DNA of 64,000 bases from CAZGOM01 sp964542875 (GTDB lineage: Bacteria > Planctomycetota > Phycisphaerae > Phycisphaerales > Phycisphaeraceae). Location: assembly GCA_964542875.1 (NCBI GenBank), contig CAZIWA010000001.1, positions 50,780 through 114,779 of the forward strand, read 5' to 3'. Below, piece by piece: positions 15,936-25,204 of the stretch. A program made the position numbers and the translations under genes. Position 1 is the first letter of the stretch; each line of letters starts with the position of its first letter. The notes beneath the pieces are model-generated. The model was not told where the DNA came from, searched no databases, and saw nothing but the letters and a program-made list of their open reading frames with translations.

Positions 15936-17729
15936 ATGGCGAGCGTGATACGAAAATATCTGGTGGTGATTCTGCTGACTGTGATCGCGGGCGGCGTTTC
16001 GCCGGACGCGCCGGCGCAGGATGTTTTAAAGAGCCTGCCGGCGCTCAAGGGAACCCCCAAGCCGGAAGCAGAAGAGACGGATAAAGCCGAGGAAGGCAAG
16101 CCCGCCGCGACAACGCAGAAGGGGGCAACGCAGCCTTCCACACAGGCTTCCACGCAGCCCGCGGGGGTGCCCAAGGGATTGGCAAGCCCGCGTGCAACGA
16201 TGGCGACGTTCCTGGAAGGCATGGCTCAAATGGAGAGCCGTGACGTGAAAGCGGCAACGGCGGCGTGGAACAAGGTGATGTCGACGCTGGATGCGTCCGG
16301 GTTGAAAGAGCCGGAGACGCTACGCAGCAGAGCGGAAGAATTGCGGTCTGTGCTGGACCGGCTGGGCGAGGTGAAGCCCGGGGATTTGCCGGGTGATACT
16401 GAGGTGGAGCAGACCAGCGCAGTCCGGTTCCGGTACTTTCCGAGGCAGCCGGAGCATGCGTGGGTGTGGAAGGAGCTCAAGGCGTTTCAGAAGTCACCGG
16501 ATGGGAGCATCACGCTGACGCGCGACGATGTGGGGGCGTGGCGGTTTTCAGCCAAGACGGTGGCGGGGATCGATAATCTGTACAAGAGTTTGAAGGATCT
16601 TCCGCCTCGGAGCGGGAGCGCGGAAATCATGGGTCTGCTTGGACCGACATTTGCGCAGACGAGCTGGTTGGGGTGGCTGGTGCTGCTGGGCGGCATATTC
16701 GCGGGGTTGGTGGTGGGGCGGCTGGCGCAAGCCGGGCTGGTGGCGCTGGGGAAACGCGCGGCATCACGTGAGCACAAGGCCCGGGCCGTGGCGCTGGACA
16801 ACACAGCGGGGCCGGCAAGCTTCGCATTTTTGACGGCAGGCTTGTACTTCGGGATGCAGTTTATTTACATGGAGCCGGATGTCCATGAATTTTCCGGAAG
16901 GACGATTCAATTCCTTGCGATCCTTGCGATCGGGTGGCTGCTGTACAACCTGGTGGAAATGATCGAGATCGCGATCCGGCAGTTCACCGACAAAACCAAG
17001 AATCAACTGGATGACATGGTGGTGCCGCTGATCCGCAAGGCGCTGCGCGTGTTCCTGGTGGTGATCTTCACGCTGTTTGTGGCGCAGAACGTGTTTGGGT
17101 GGAACATCACAAGCTGGCTGGCAGGGCTGGGTATTGCGGGCCTGGCGGTGTCGTTGGCGGCGCAGGATTCGGTGAAGAACCTGTTTGGCTCGATGACGGT
17201 GTTTTTCGATAAGCCCTTTGGGGTGGGAGACTGGATCAAGTTCGAGGGGTTTGATGGGACGGTGGAAGAGATCGGTTTCAGGTCCAGTCGAGTGAGGACG
17301 CTGTCGGGGCACCTGGTGACGGTGCCGAACATGAAGTTCATCGACAGCAGCGTGGAGAACATGAGCGCGCGGCCGTTTATCAGGCGGACGCTGAATGTGA
17401 TGATCACTTACGACATGCCGCCTGAGAAGGTGGAGGAGGCGGTGTCAATCGTGAAGGCGATCTTGTCAGAGCCGCCGATTTCGGAGGGGTTTGATATGGA
17501 GAAGCGGGCGGCGCATGTGGCTTTTGACGACTTTCGCGTAGACAGCCTGAACATCAAGGTGGATTACTGGTACATCCTGGGTGAAGGCCGGGATTACTGG
17601 ACGTACCTGGCGCATGCGCAGGAGTTTAATTTGCGGCTGCTTAAGCGATTTGGGGAAGCGGGGATTAAGTTTGCGTTCCCGAAACAGACGCCCTACGAGC
17701 CGCCTGCCGGAGAGAAGAAGCCTGGATGA
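15936..17729 (+). CDS. MscS-family mechanosensitive ion channel
   Basis: A 597-residue membrane channel that opens on membrane tension to release solutes during hypo-osmotic shock. The start at ATG 15936 is fixed by GGAGG ten bases upstream. Residues 1-30 are a signal peptide. A low-complexity Ala/Thr/Gln linker (about 40-80) and an alpha-helical periplasmic region follow. Four hydrophobic segments lie between ~245 and ~420. The pore helix and MscS core are clear: GLGIAGLAVSLAAQDSVKNL, then FDKPFGVGDWI and the beta domain (GTVEEIGFRSSRVRT, VPNMKFIDSSVEN). Convergent with, and almost touching, the next gene. Confidence 0.93.
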   Translation: MASVIRKYLVVILLTVIAGGVSPDAPAQDVLKSLPALKGTPKPEAEETDKAEEGKPAATTQKGATQPSTQASTQPAGVPKGLASPRATMATFLEGMAQMESRDVKAATAAWNKVMSTLDASGLKEPETLRSRAEELRSVLDRLGEVKPGDLPGDTEVEQTSAVRFRYFPRQPEHAWVWKELKAFQKSPDGSITLTRDDVGAWRFSAKTVAGIDNLYKSLKDLPPRSGSAEIMGLLGPTFAQTSWLGWLVLLGGIFAGLVVGRLAQAGLVALGKRAASREHKARAVALDNTAGPASFAFLTAGLYFGMQFIYMEPDVHEFSGRTIQFLAILAIGWLLYNLVEMIEIAIRQFTDKTKNQLDDMVVPLIRKALRVFLVVIFTLFVAQNVFGWNITSWLAGLGIAGLAVSLAAQDSVKNLFGSMTVFFDKPFGVGDWIKFEGFDGTVEEIGFRSSRVRTLSGHLVTVPNMKFIDSSVENMSARPFIRRTLNVMITYDMPPEKVEEAVSIVKAILSEPPISEGFDMEKRAAHVAFDDFRVDSLNIKVDYWYILGEGRDYWTYLAHAQEFNLRLLKRFGEAGIKFAFPKQTPYEPPAGEKKPG

Positions 17730-17734
17730 GGCGG

Positions 17735-18973
17735 TCAAGCGCCTGCTGGTTTGGGTTTGCGTTTGGCGAACCAGATGAGGATGGCTGCGGCGACAAAGAG
17801 AACGCCGGTGAACTGCATGGCACGGTAGAAGATGTGGTCGATGGCGGCGGTGGTGTCTTTGGAAATCTTGACGCGCTGGGCGTCGATGTCCGCCATGGTT
17901 CTCCGGCGCTCGGAAGTCAAGGCGGAAAGGGCGCTGGATTGGATGTTGTCGACCAGTGAGGTGGCGTCAGTTCTGAAGGCGTCGGCTTGTTTTTGAAGGG
18001 CGGCGAGGGTTTCTATACGTTCCTTTTTGATGTCTTCAAAAATTTTGACGCGCTGGGCGTCGAGCGTCTGGTTGATGAACTTATGTTCGGCGTCGAGTAT
18101 TTCGGGGAGTTTGTCCAGGGTTTTATTGGCTTGCTCGGCGACGGTGGTGAGCCGCTCGGCTTTGACGGTGGCCTGGGTCAGCATGGCGCTGAGGCTTTTG
18201 GCGACTTCACTGGTCTGGAGGTCTAAGACCATGTACTGGGCTTGCCAGCGGGCCTGGAGGGGAAGGTCGTCCAGAAGGAGCCCGAGGGTGGCGACGGAGT
18301 TGTTGAGGCGGTTAACGGCGGTGGCGGTGTCGGTGACGCCTTGCATTCCGGTCAAAGGCGCCAGGGGGAGGAGGAGGATTTGGGCGACGCCGTCGGGGGC
18401 CTGGGCGGCGTTGAGTTCTTCCTGGTCGAAGCGTTTGCCGCCGGTGAGGGTGGAGAGCGGTTTTTCCTTGGCGAGGACAATCATCTGCCGCTGGGCTTTT
18501 TCAAAGACTTCGGGGGGAAGATACTTCTGGATGATGCGGTTGATGTTTTCTTCGACGGCCCTGGCGGTTTCCACCATTTGCGCCACTTCAGCGTCGTTGG
18601 GGTCGCCGGCGAGCTTTTCATCAAAATAGAGCATCTGCTTGGTGGCCAGCATCCAGCTCATGACAAGACCCTGGCGAGGGTCCTGCTTGGCGGCGATGGT
18701 GTGAAACGCCGTGGCCATGCGCAGACGCCAGGCCAGGGCAAGCTGGCGGTAGCGCTGGTTTTCCGTGGTGGAGGCGATCTGAGTGGCGGTGTTGGATATT
18801 TCCGCGGTGGCGTAGTCGGTGAAGGAGATGACATCGCCACGCATGCTTACGGCGTCGATGCCTTTGATGGGAGTGTGGGTGCTGAAGAGGTTGGAGTCTT
18901 GAGATTGCTCGGCCTGGCATCCGGTGATGGCAAGCAGCGTGATCAGCAGAATGCTGGGAATGAGCTTGCGCAT
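17735..18973 (-). CDS. Uncharacterised lipoprotein with coiled-coil and C-terminal membrane helix
   Basis: A 412-residue protein with a lipoprotein signal (LLAITGC, lipid-modified Cys19). The body is highly helical, with a probable coiled coil at ~250-370 (AEQANKTLDKLPEILDAEHK, IKKERIETLAALQKQADAFR). A motif of the form DAQRVKI is repeated twice, about 65 residues apart. A C-terminal membrane helix (FTGVLFVAAAILIWFA) ends in KRKPKPAGA, so both ends are membrane-anchored. No family is recognised. It stops six bases from the end of the convergent MscS gene. Confidence 0.75.
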   Translation of the reverse strand: MRKLIPSILLITLLAITGCQAEQSQDSNLFSTHTPIKGIDAVSMRGDVISFTDYATAEISNTATQIASTTENQRYRQLALAWRLRMATAFHTIAAKQDPRQGLVMSWMLATKQMLYFDEKLAGDPNDAEVAQMVETARAVEENINRIIQKYLPPEVFEKAQRQMIVLAKEKPLSTLTGGKRFDQEELNAAQAPDGVAQILLLPLAPLTGMQGVTDTATAVNRLNNSVATLGLLLDDLPLQARWQAQYMVLDLQTSEVAKSLSAMLTQATVKAERLTTVAEQANKTLDKLPEILDAEHKFINQTLDAQRVKIFEDIKKERIETLAALQKQADAFRTDATSLVDNIQSSALSALTSERRRTMADIDAQRVKISKDTTAAIDHIFYRAMQFTGVLFVAAAILIWFAKRKPKPAGA

Positions 18974-19023
18974 GGTTTTTCCGGTGCCTTTGAATACAGG
19001 TTAGGCGCGGCGGGAGGCAAACT

Positions 19024-19566
19024 CTATTTTATTTTGGATTTGGCTATCGCAACGATTTTTTCAATGCCTTCCTGGATGGAAAGTTTGTCGACATCGACAA
19101 CAGCATCGGATTCCGAGAAGTAGATGGGCTCGCGGATATTGAGAACCTGTACGACTTCATCGAGGCCGGAGACGCCTTTGGTGAACTGGGGGCGCGTGGC
19201 GGCGGACTGGGCGTCGTTTTGGGCGCGTTTATAGAGAACTTCGGCGGGGGCGCGGAGGTAGAAGCGGAGGGTGTTTTTAGCTGCGGCTTCGGCGATGGCC
19301 TGGCGTGCGCCGGGCTGCATGATGGTTCCGCCGCCCAGGGCGATGACCTGGTTATCGCCGGCGCAGAGCTCCTGGGTGACTTTGACTTCGGCCTGGCGCC
19401 AGGCGGGTTCGCCGAACTTCTGCCAGATGGCGGCGATGGTCATGCCGTCAAAGCGCTGGCAGGTGATGTGGTCGACATCCGTGAATTGAAGCCCCAAGGC
19501 ATTGGCGACGCCTTTGCCGATGGAGGTTTTGCCGCAGGCCCGGTAACCAATGAGGACGATATTCAT
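19024..19566 (-). CDS. aroK: Shikimate kinase
   Basis: A 180-residue P-loop kinase that phosphorylates shikimate with ATP, the fifth step of chorismate synthesis. Walker A is GYRACGKT (7-14), the shikimate-binding DVDHITCQR follows, GGGTIM holds the conserved glycine triplet, and the lid region contains ATRPQF. The C-terminal REPIYFSESDAVVD is typical. aroA for the next pathway step is in this window at 52 kb, so the pathway genes are dispersed. It is divergent from the DciA-like gene. Confidence 0.95.
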   Translation of the reverse strand: MNIVLIGYRACGKTSIGKGVANALGLQFTDVDHITCQRFDGMTIAAIWQKFGEPAWRQAEVKVTQELCAGDNQVIALGGGTIMQPGARQAIAEAAAKNTLRFYLRAPAEVLYKRAQNDAQSAATRPQFTKGVSGLDEVVQVLNIREPIYFSESDAVVDVDKLSIQEGIEKIVAIAKSKIK

Positions 19567-19595
19567 GGGCGGTATGATAGGAAGTTGGCGGCTAT

Positions 19596-19958
19596 ATGGA
19601 AAAGGGCGAAGCGAGACAAAAACATCTGGACCGGCTGCGCGAGTGGAGGAACCACGCGGAGCGGGATGTTTCCATGGATTTTTTGAAGGATTTCCTGAAG
19701 CAGGAAGTGGAGCGGCCTTACAAGCAACTGCATGAGATCGCCGAAGTGTGGGAGAAGATGGTGCCGGCGACGGTGGTGAAAAACACCCGGCTGGAATCCC
19801 TGGCGCGCGGGGTGCTGCGCGTGGCGGTGGGGTCCAGCGCGACGCTGTACGAGCTGGACCGGCTGCTGCGGTCAGGGCTGGAAAGGGAAATCATCCGGGC
19901 GCATAAGGGGCCGGCATTCCGGAAGATTTCGCTGCGGGTGGGAAGGATCGGGCAGTGA
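19596..19958 (+). CDS. DciA-like (DUF721) protein
   Basis: A 120-residue protein resembling DciA/DUF721, the helicase loader and operator of the replicative helicase DnaB in bacteria without DnaC or DnaI. The match lies in the core: AEVWEKMVPATVVKNTRLES, then a RGVLRVAVGSSATLYELDRL stretch and IRAHKGPAFRKISLRVG at the end, the same order as in the family. The charged N-terminal ~35 residues are less conserved. The assignment is by pattern only. It is divergent from aroK with 29 bp between starts. Confidence 0.72.
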   Translation: MEKGEARQKHLDRLREWRNHAERDVSMDFLKDFLKQEVERPYKQLHEIAEVWEKMVPATVVKNTRLESLARGVLRVAVGSSATLYELDRLLRSGLEREIIRAHKGPAFRKISLRVGRIGQ

Positions 19959-20048
19959 GGAGAAGTGAGGAGTTAGAAGTTTCAGACTACAGAACTGAGG
20001 CGTTTTGGCATTCTTACATTCTTAACTTCAGACTTCACACTTTTTAAT

Positions 20049-20825
20049 TCACAGCGCGGGCGTGTACTGGAATTGCCAGCGGGGGTTTTGCTTGAGGTTT
20101 TTCCAGGTTTTGTCGACGGGGTCGAGGAAGTTGGTGTCGTCGCGGTGGTATTGCAGGGCGTAGGCGCTGCGGGCTTCGCTTGTGGAGTTTGGGCCCGAGC
20201 CGTGGACGGTGAGGCGGGTGAAGGCGATGGCATCTCCGGGGTTCATGCGAACGGGGAGATAGTAGGAGGGGTCGTACTGGGTGCGCTTGTGGTTGTCGCC
20301 GTCGCCGGAGAGCTGGGATTCAAGGGTGCCGTTCAAGTGTGAGCGGGGTTCGACGCAGAGGCAGCCGTTGTTTGGATTCATGGGGACGAGGGCGATCCAG
20401 ATGTTGCAGCTTGGGCCGTCGTGGCGGGTGTACTGGTTGTCCTGATGGAAGTGGAATTGTCCGCCGCCGCCGCCGGCTTTGACAGCGGTGAAGGGGAGGT
20501 AGGGGGTGCTGGGGCCTTCCATGATGCGCTGGGCGACATTCAGAATGCGCTGGCTGAAGACCATGGCTTTGATGAGGCTGTTTTCGGGGAGATCACCGAA
20601 TTGGCGGAGCTTGTCGGACGAGCCTGAGGCCCGGCGCATGCGGTCTTCGGAGAGGTCGTGCAGGGTGAGAACTTTGTTGACTTCCTTGAGGATCGCCTCC
20701 GCCATGTCCCTCTGGAGGAGGCCGGGGATGACCAAATACCCTTCTTTTTTATAAAACTGGACTTCCTGATCGGTGATCTGGATGTCTGAAGCGGGGTCGG
20801 CGATGGTTTGGGTAGCATTGGTCAT
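20049..20825 (-). CDS. Phytanoyl-CoA dioxygenase (PhyH) family protein
   Basis: A 258-residue Fe(II)/2-oxoglutarate oxygenase. Iron ligands are H127-x-D129 (FHFHQDNQYT) and H208 (LTVHGSGPN); R219 is the likely 2-oxoglutarate ligand. A GGGGGQ stretch comes just before the HxD motif. The N-terminus (DQEVQFYKKEGYLVIPG) is standard for the family. It is divergent from the AraC regulator at 20946, with matching inverted repeats beside both starts. Substrate unknown. Confidence 0.92.
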   Translation of the reverse strand: MTNATQTIADPASDIQITDQEVQFYKKEGYLVIPGLLQRDMAEAILKEVNKVLTLHDLSEDRMRRASGSSDKLRQFGDLPENSLIKAMVFSQRILNVAQRIMEGPSTPYLPFTAVKAGGGGGQFHFHQDNQYTRHDGPSCNIWIALVPMNPNNGCLCVEPRSHLNGTLESQLSGDGDNHKRTQYDPSYYLPVRMNPGDAIAFTRLTVHGSGPNSTSEARSAYALQYHRDDTNFLDPVDKTWKNLKQNPRWQFQYTPAL

Positions 20826-20839
20826 GAAGGAACCTTTCT

Positions 20840-20941
20840 CGTGATCAACCGGATATTTGAGGGTTGAGGGGTGTTATTCTGGGGGGCGGGGGATAGAATG
20901 TCGATGGACTCGATCGCCAGTTTTTGCACTTTTTGATCACG
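20840..20941. promoter_or_regulatory. Inverted-repeat pair flanking the PhyH/AraC control region
   Basis: CGTGATCAA (20840-20848) and its exact reverse complement TTGATCACG (20933-20941) sit just upstream of the PhyH start and just upstream of the AraC start respectively, 84 bp apart. The symmetry suggests paired sites for the AraC protein, possibly by looping. This is inference. Confidence 0.45.
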
Positions 20942-20945
20942 CCTT

Positions 20946-21716
20946 ATGCCAGAGCTCACGTTTCTTCATGGGAGCTTCAACCCCGCTTGCACGGCTTACG
21001 TGGATAAGCACTTTGTGGGGTATTACACGGTGCAGTACACGACTGCGGGCCGGCTGGAGCTGTTTTACGACAATGATCGGATCGAACTGACAGGGCCGGT
21101 GTTCTGGCCGGCGTATCCGGGGCCGCACATCCGGTTTCACCGGATGCCGGGGGTGGCAAGCTGGGACCACCGGTATGTGGCTTTTCAGGGGCCGCTGGCG
21201 GGCCGATGGGCGGCGGCGGGGTTGTACCCAAGGGTTCCCCAGAAAGCGCCGCGGGGAGCGGAGCATGTGGCGAATTTCGACTTGATGCTGAGCCTGATGG
21301 TAAAGACCGATGCCATCAGCCAGCGGCGGGCGGTGAACCTGCTGGAAGGGTTATTGCTGGAGCTGGCGGATGCAAGGCAGGTGAAAAATGAGCAGCACGG
21401 CGAGGCGTGGCTGCTGGATGAGCTAGACAAGATCGGTGTCGACCAAGTGCCCGACGAGGCCCGGTACGCCAAACAGGCGGGGATGGCCCTGAGCACACTG
21501 CGCCGGCGGTTTAAGGAGGCTGTGGGGGTGCCGATCGGGGTGTATGTGCTGCAGAGGCGGATCGTCGAGGCGCGCAGGCTGCTTGGCGAGACGGATGAAC
21601 CGATCAAGGTGATCGCCAAGCAACTGGGATATCGGGATGTGTACTTTTTCACCCGGCAGTTCAAGAAGAAGGTGGGGGTGGCGCCAAGCGCGTATCGGCG
21701 AAGCCGGATGGGGTGA
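20946..21716 (+). CDS. AraC-family transcriptional regulator
   Basis: A 256-residue regulator. The first ~150 residues form a cupin-like sensing domain (YTTAGRLELFYDNDRIELTG, WPAYPGPHIRFHRM). The C-terminal HTH pair is clear: EARYAKQAGMALSTLRRRFK, VPIGVYVLQRRIVEARRLL, then IKVIAKQLGYRDVYFFTRQF and GVAPSAYRR. It is divergent from the PhyH gene at 20825 with 120 bp between starts, and 95 bp before yebC. Confidence 0.93.
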   Translation: MPELTFLHGSFNPACTAYVDKHFVGYYTVQYTTAGRLELFYDNDRIELTGPVFWPAYPGPHIRFHRMPGVASWDHRYVAFQGPLAGRWAAAGLYPRVPQKAPRGAEHVANFDLMLSLMVKTDAISQRRAVNLLEGLLLELADARQVKNEQHGEAWLLDELDKIGVDQVPDEARYAKQAGMALSTLRRRFKEAVGVPIGVYVLQRRIVEARRLLGETDEPIKVIAKQLGYRDVYFFTRQFKKKVGVAPSAYRRSRMG

Positions 21717-21811
21717 GTAAAGAAGGGCCTGGGATTGAGGGGTTGGAGCTGGCCGGAGCAAGAAATGAGTTGTGGTTAAAATGCCGGGTTCACTTTTTGA
21801 GGAGTGGTCTG

Positions 21812-22558
21812 ATGGCTGGGCATAGCGCGTGGAAGAACATCAAGCATCGCAAGGCGGCAGTGGACGCCAAGCGCGGCAAGGCGTGGAGCAAAGTGGCGCG
21901 CGCGATCATTGTGGCGGCTAAAGCCGGCGGGCCGGACCCGGCGTCGAACCTGTCGCTGCGCTATGCCATCGATGATGCCAAAGCCGTGAACATGCCGCGG
22001 GACACCATCGAAAAAGCGATCAAAAAAGGAAGCGGCGAACTGACGGGGCAGAACTATGAGGCGTTTGTCTATGAGGGCTATGCGCCTCATGGCGTGGCGT
22101 TGATGATCGAGATCCTCACCGACAACCGGAACCGGGCAAGCGCGGATGTAAAGGTGATCCTGGACAAGAACGGCGGGAACCTGGGGGCCACGGGGTGCGT
22201 GTCGTTCGTGTTTGATAAGCGGGGCGAATTTTTGCTGCCTCGCGCGTCGGTGGCGGAAGAGGCATTGATGGAGACGGCGCTGGAGAACGGGGCGCTGGAC
22301 ATCGCCGAGCGCGGAACACAGTGGGTGGTGCTGAGCCAGGTGCAGGACTTTCATCGGCTCAAGACGGCGCTGGAAGCGGCGAAGTTTCCGATCGAATCCT
22401 CTCAACTGACGATGATTCCCACGACATTGGTGACCTGCACGGGAGAAGAAGCCAAGGAAGTGCTGCACCTGATCGAAGCGTTGGAAGACAACGACGATGT
22501 GCAGAAAGTGCATGCGAATATGGATATTCCCGACTCGGAGCTGGCTAAACTGGGTTGA
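21812..22558 (+). CDS. yebC: YebC/PmpR-family regulatory protein
   Basis: A 248-residue YebC/TACO1-family protein. Members are described as DNA-binding regulators and, more recently, as ribosome-associated factors that ease translation of proline stretches. The canonical N-terminus MAGHSAWKNIKHRKAAVDAK fixes the start at 21812, with GAGGAG about eight bases upstream; the frame is open further upstream. VNMPRDTIEKAIKKG, YEGYAPHGVALMIE and NLGATGCVSFVFDKRG are family signatures, and length is normal. It is followed 36 bp later by acylphosphatase in the same direction, so the two may be cotranscribed. Confidence 0.95.
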   Translation: MAGHSAWKNIKHRKAAVDAKRGKAWSKVARAIIVAAKAGGPDPASNLSLRYAIDDAKAVNMPRDTIEKAIKKGSGELTGQNYEAFVYEGYAPHGVALMIEILTDNRNRASADVKVILDKNGGNLGATGCVSFVFDKRGEFLLPRASVAEEALMETALENGALDIAERGTQWVVLSQVQDFHRLKTALEAAKFPIESSQLTMIPTTLVTCTGEEAKEVLHLIEALEDNDDVQKVHANMDIPDSELAKLG

Positions 22559-22594
22559 AGCCGGCGGACGATTCATAAAGTTTGGGGGTTTTGC

Positions 22595-22891
22595 ATGACC
22601 GACAAAACGCATAAGCGTGTGACGGCGTTTTTTTCAGGGAACGTGCAGGGGGTGGGGTTTCGATACAACACCCGGGCGATCGGTGTGGACCTGCCGGTGG
22701 CAGGATACGTGCAGAACCTGGAAGACGGACGTGTGTTTCTGGTGGCCGAGGGCCGCGAGGAAGATCTGGTGATGCTGATCGAGCGGGTGGAGAAACGAAT
22801 GACGGGGTTCATCAAGACCCGGCAGGTGAATTTTTTCGATGCAACCGGGGAGTATGGCCCGGCGATGCTGGATGCGTTTGCAATCAGGTGA
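22595..22891 (+). CDS. acyP: Acylphosphatase
   Basis: A 98-residue small enzyme that hydrolyses acyl phosphates. The catalytic Arg23 lies in GNVQGVGFRYN and the catalytic Asn41 in GYVQNLEDGRV, both in family positions. Length matches the family (~90-100). It probably shares a transcript with yebC. Confidence 0.95.
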   Translation: MTDKTHKRVTAFFSGNVQGVGFRYNTRAIGVDLPVAGYVQNLEDGRVFLVAEGREEDLVMLIERVEKRMTGFIKTRQVNFFDATGEYGPAMLDAFAIR

Positions 22892-22994
22892 TAAGGGCCT
22901 TGGGGTGGGGTGGGCATACTTCGTCGGACTCGTCCCCGGCGGGCCGGGGTTTGGGCTAGAATGAGGCATTGCACTTTGTGCGCATGAGGTTTGA

Positions 22995-24329
22995 ATGTCG
23001 ATGCGTCGCGGTAACCTGGGATTGATGTCGGCAGGCGCCTGCCTGGGCGCCGGATTGCTGGCGGCCGCGGGGTGCTCTGCCTTGAAGCAGGATCAGAAGC
23101 TGGCGGTGAGTGATTTCGCCGTGACGCAGCCTGCCGCGGGTCATTCCAACGCTTCGCCGGGGACGGTGGTAACGACTCGACCGGCCAGCGAGACGCAGAA
23201 CAGTGATCCGACGACGCTGATTGGGCCGCTTCGCGTGGTGGAGGCGTCGCCGGATGATGTGCCGACCAAGCCAAAGCCTGTGCCGCCGCGTGCGCCTGTG
23301 GAAACGGGCGTCCGGAGTGTGAAGGTGACGGACTTCACCATGGATGCCATGGTGGGGCAGGTGAACGGAAACCCGATTTATGCAAGCACGGTGCTGGACA
23401 AGCTCAAGGAGCTTGAGGCACTGGGGCGCAATCAGCCTCGCATGCTGTTCCAGCAGAGAGCGAAGCTGCTGATCCGGTCGACGCTGACGCAGATTATTTA
23501 TGACGCGCTGATCCTGGGTGTCGCCGAGCGCGACCTTTCGGAGACGGAGCGGCACGGGTTGGAAGAGATCATGAAGGATCACCGGGCACGGCTGATCCGC
23601 ATTTATGGGCAGGGCTCGCTGTTTCTGGCTGATGAGATGGCGCTTGCCAAAGAAGGCAAGTCCATCGAACAGCTCATGCAGGACTTCCGATCGATCGTGC
23701 TGGTGAACAGGTACTTCAAGCAGAAGCTGCTGGTGAAAGTGCACGTGACCCGGAAGGATATCGAGCGGTATTACCTGGACCACTACGACCTTTTCAATCA
23801 ACCGGCATTCAAGCGGCTGCGCTTTATCTGGACACCATTTGAGAATACGGCGAAGTTTGAGGCGCTATTGAAGTCCGGCAAGCCGTTTAAAGAAGTGGCG
23901 GCGGACTCTGCCAACCTGAGCCGGCCGGCAACAGGCGGGCTGTGGCCCGACCCCGTGCTGGGCAATGAATTTTCCGAGCCGGTGAACCAGGCGATCGGGC
24001 GCATCAAGCAAGGGCAGTACGAAGGACCGATCCGGATTCGGAGCAATTCGTGGTGGGTTTACTGTGAAGAAGCAGTGCCCGGGGTGAGCAGGCCGCTTCG
24101 CGAGGTGCAGCTTGAGATCGAAGACATGATCCGCAATGAGCGGACCCGGGTGATGACACAGAAGTACCAGGCGCAGTTGTTTCAAGAAGGCAGCTACGGC
24201 AAGGAAGCCGGGTACAACCGTGACAAGCGGACAGAAGAATCCAATGATCGGGCGCTGGACGAAATGGTGGAATCCCTGCTGGCGGTGGCCATGGCGAAGT
24301 ACGCGCAGCCGGCACTGGGCGATAAGTAA
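22995..24329 (+). CDS. SurA/PrsA-like peptidylprolyl isomerase lipoprotein
   Basis: A 444-residue envelope protein. A lipoprotein signal (LLAAAGC, Cys27; an ATG two codons in is an alternative start) is followed by a Pro/Thr-rich linker to ~115. A SurA-type chaperone domain begins at VGQVNGNPIYASTVLDKL and continues with helices to ~260. A parvulin-like segment contains KRLRFIWTPFENTAKF and PFKEVAADSANLSRPATGG. Its role would be folding or escorting exported proteins. Isomerase activity is uncertain because the parvulin region is divergent. Neighbours give no operon clue. Confidence 0.75.
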   Translation: MSMRRGNLGLMSAGACLGAGLLAAAGCSALKQDQKLAVSDFAVTQPAAGHSNASPGTVVTTRPASETQNSDPTTLIGPLRVVEASPDDVPTKPKPVPPRAPVETGVRSVKVTDFTMDAMVGQVNGNPIYASTVLDKLKELEALGRNQPRMLFQQRAKLLIRSTLTQIIYDALILGVAERDLSETERHGLEEIMKDHRARLIRIYGQGSLFLADEMALAKEGKSIEQLMQDFRSIVLVNRYFKQKLLVKVHVTRKDIERYYLDHYDLFNQPAFKRLRFIWTPFENTAKFEALLKSGKPFKEVAADSANLSRPATGGLWPDPVLGNEFSEPVNQAIGRIKQGQYEGPIRIRSNSWWVYCEEAVPGVSRPLREVQLEIEDMIRNERTRVMTQKYQAQLFQEGSYGKEAGYNRDKRTEESNDRALDEMVESLLAVAMAKYAQPALGDK

Positions 24330-24361
24330 ACAGCCTGTCTTAAAACTCAAGGAGTCAGCGA

Positions 24362-25204
24362 ATGTTTGGAAGCCATCTTTCCATTTCAGGCGGGCTGTAC
24401 AAGGCGGCGGATGAGGCCAAGACGCTGAAGTTTGAGACTGTTCAGATCTTCACCAAGAATCAGCAGCAATGGAAAGCACCGAAGCTGACGGAGGAAAGCA
24501 TCAAGCAGTGGAAGGCCGCAGTGAAAGCCGCAGGACTGGTGTTTCCCGTGAGCCATGACAGCTATCTGATTAACCTGGCCAGTCCTTCGCCTGAAGGACT
24601 GGAGAAGTCGATCGCGGCGTTTCAAGATGAGCTCGAACGCTGCGAAGCGCTGGATGTGCCGTACCTGGTGACGCACCCGGGCGCGCACATGGGCACGGGT
24701 GTTGAAGCCGGCGTCACGCAGGTGGCCAAAAGCCTCGACGAAGTACACGCCCGGCTGCCAGGGTTTAAGACGCTGACCCTGCTGGAAGTGACCGCAGGAC
24801 AGGGTTCAACGCTGGGGGCGAAGTTTGAAGAGATCCGGGCCATCATCGACCAAGTGAAAGCGCCCGAGCGCGTGGGTGTGTGCCTGGATACGGCGCACAT
24901 GATCGAAGCGGGTTACGACCTGGAATCCGGCAAAGGCGCCAAGGGTGTGATTCAAGAGCTCGATAAAGTAATCGGGCTGAAACTGATCAAAGCGGTGCAC
25001 ATGAACGATTCCAAGACGCCGCGCGGCAGCCGAGTGGATCGGCACGCGCACATCGGGCAGGGGCACGTGTCGCTGGACGCGTTTAAGGAATTCGTAAAGG
25101 CGTTTAAAAAGGTGCCCAAGATTCTGGAGACACCCAAGGAAGACGGCCCCGATGGGCGGCCGATGGACGCGGTGAATTCGGAGATTTTGCGGGGAATGGT
25201 TTAG
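24362..25204 (+). CDS. nfo: Deoxyribonuclease IV (AP endonuclease)
   Basis: A 280-residue TIM-barrel AP endonuclease that cuts 5' of abasic sites in base-excision repair using three metal ions. The N-terminus GSHLSISGGLYKAA and the metal-binding segments VTHPGAHMG, LDTAHMIEAGYD, HMNDSKTPRGSRVDRHAHIG and ILETPKE are all present in order. Length is normal. Its stop overlaps the end of the convergent dCTP deaminase gene by four bases, marking the edge of the AT-richer island. Confidence 0.96.
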   Translation: MFGSHLSISGGLYKAADEAKTLKFETVQIFTKNQQQWKAPKLTEESIKQWKAAVKAAGLVFPVSHDSYLINLASPSPEGLEKSIAAFQDELERCEALDVPYLVTHPGAHMGTGVEAGVTQVAKSLDEVHARLPGFKTLTLLEVTAGQGSTLGAKFEEIRAIIDQVKAPERVGVCLDTAHMIEAGYDLESGKGAKGVIQELDKVIGLKLIKAVHMNDSKTPRGSRVDRHAHIGQGHVSLDAFKEFVKAFKKVPKILETPKEDGPDGRPMDAVNSEILRGMV

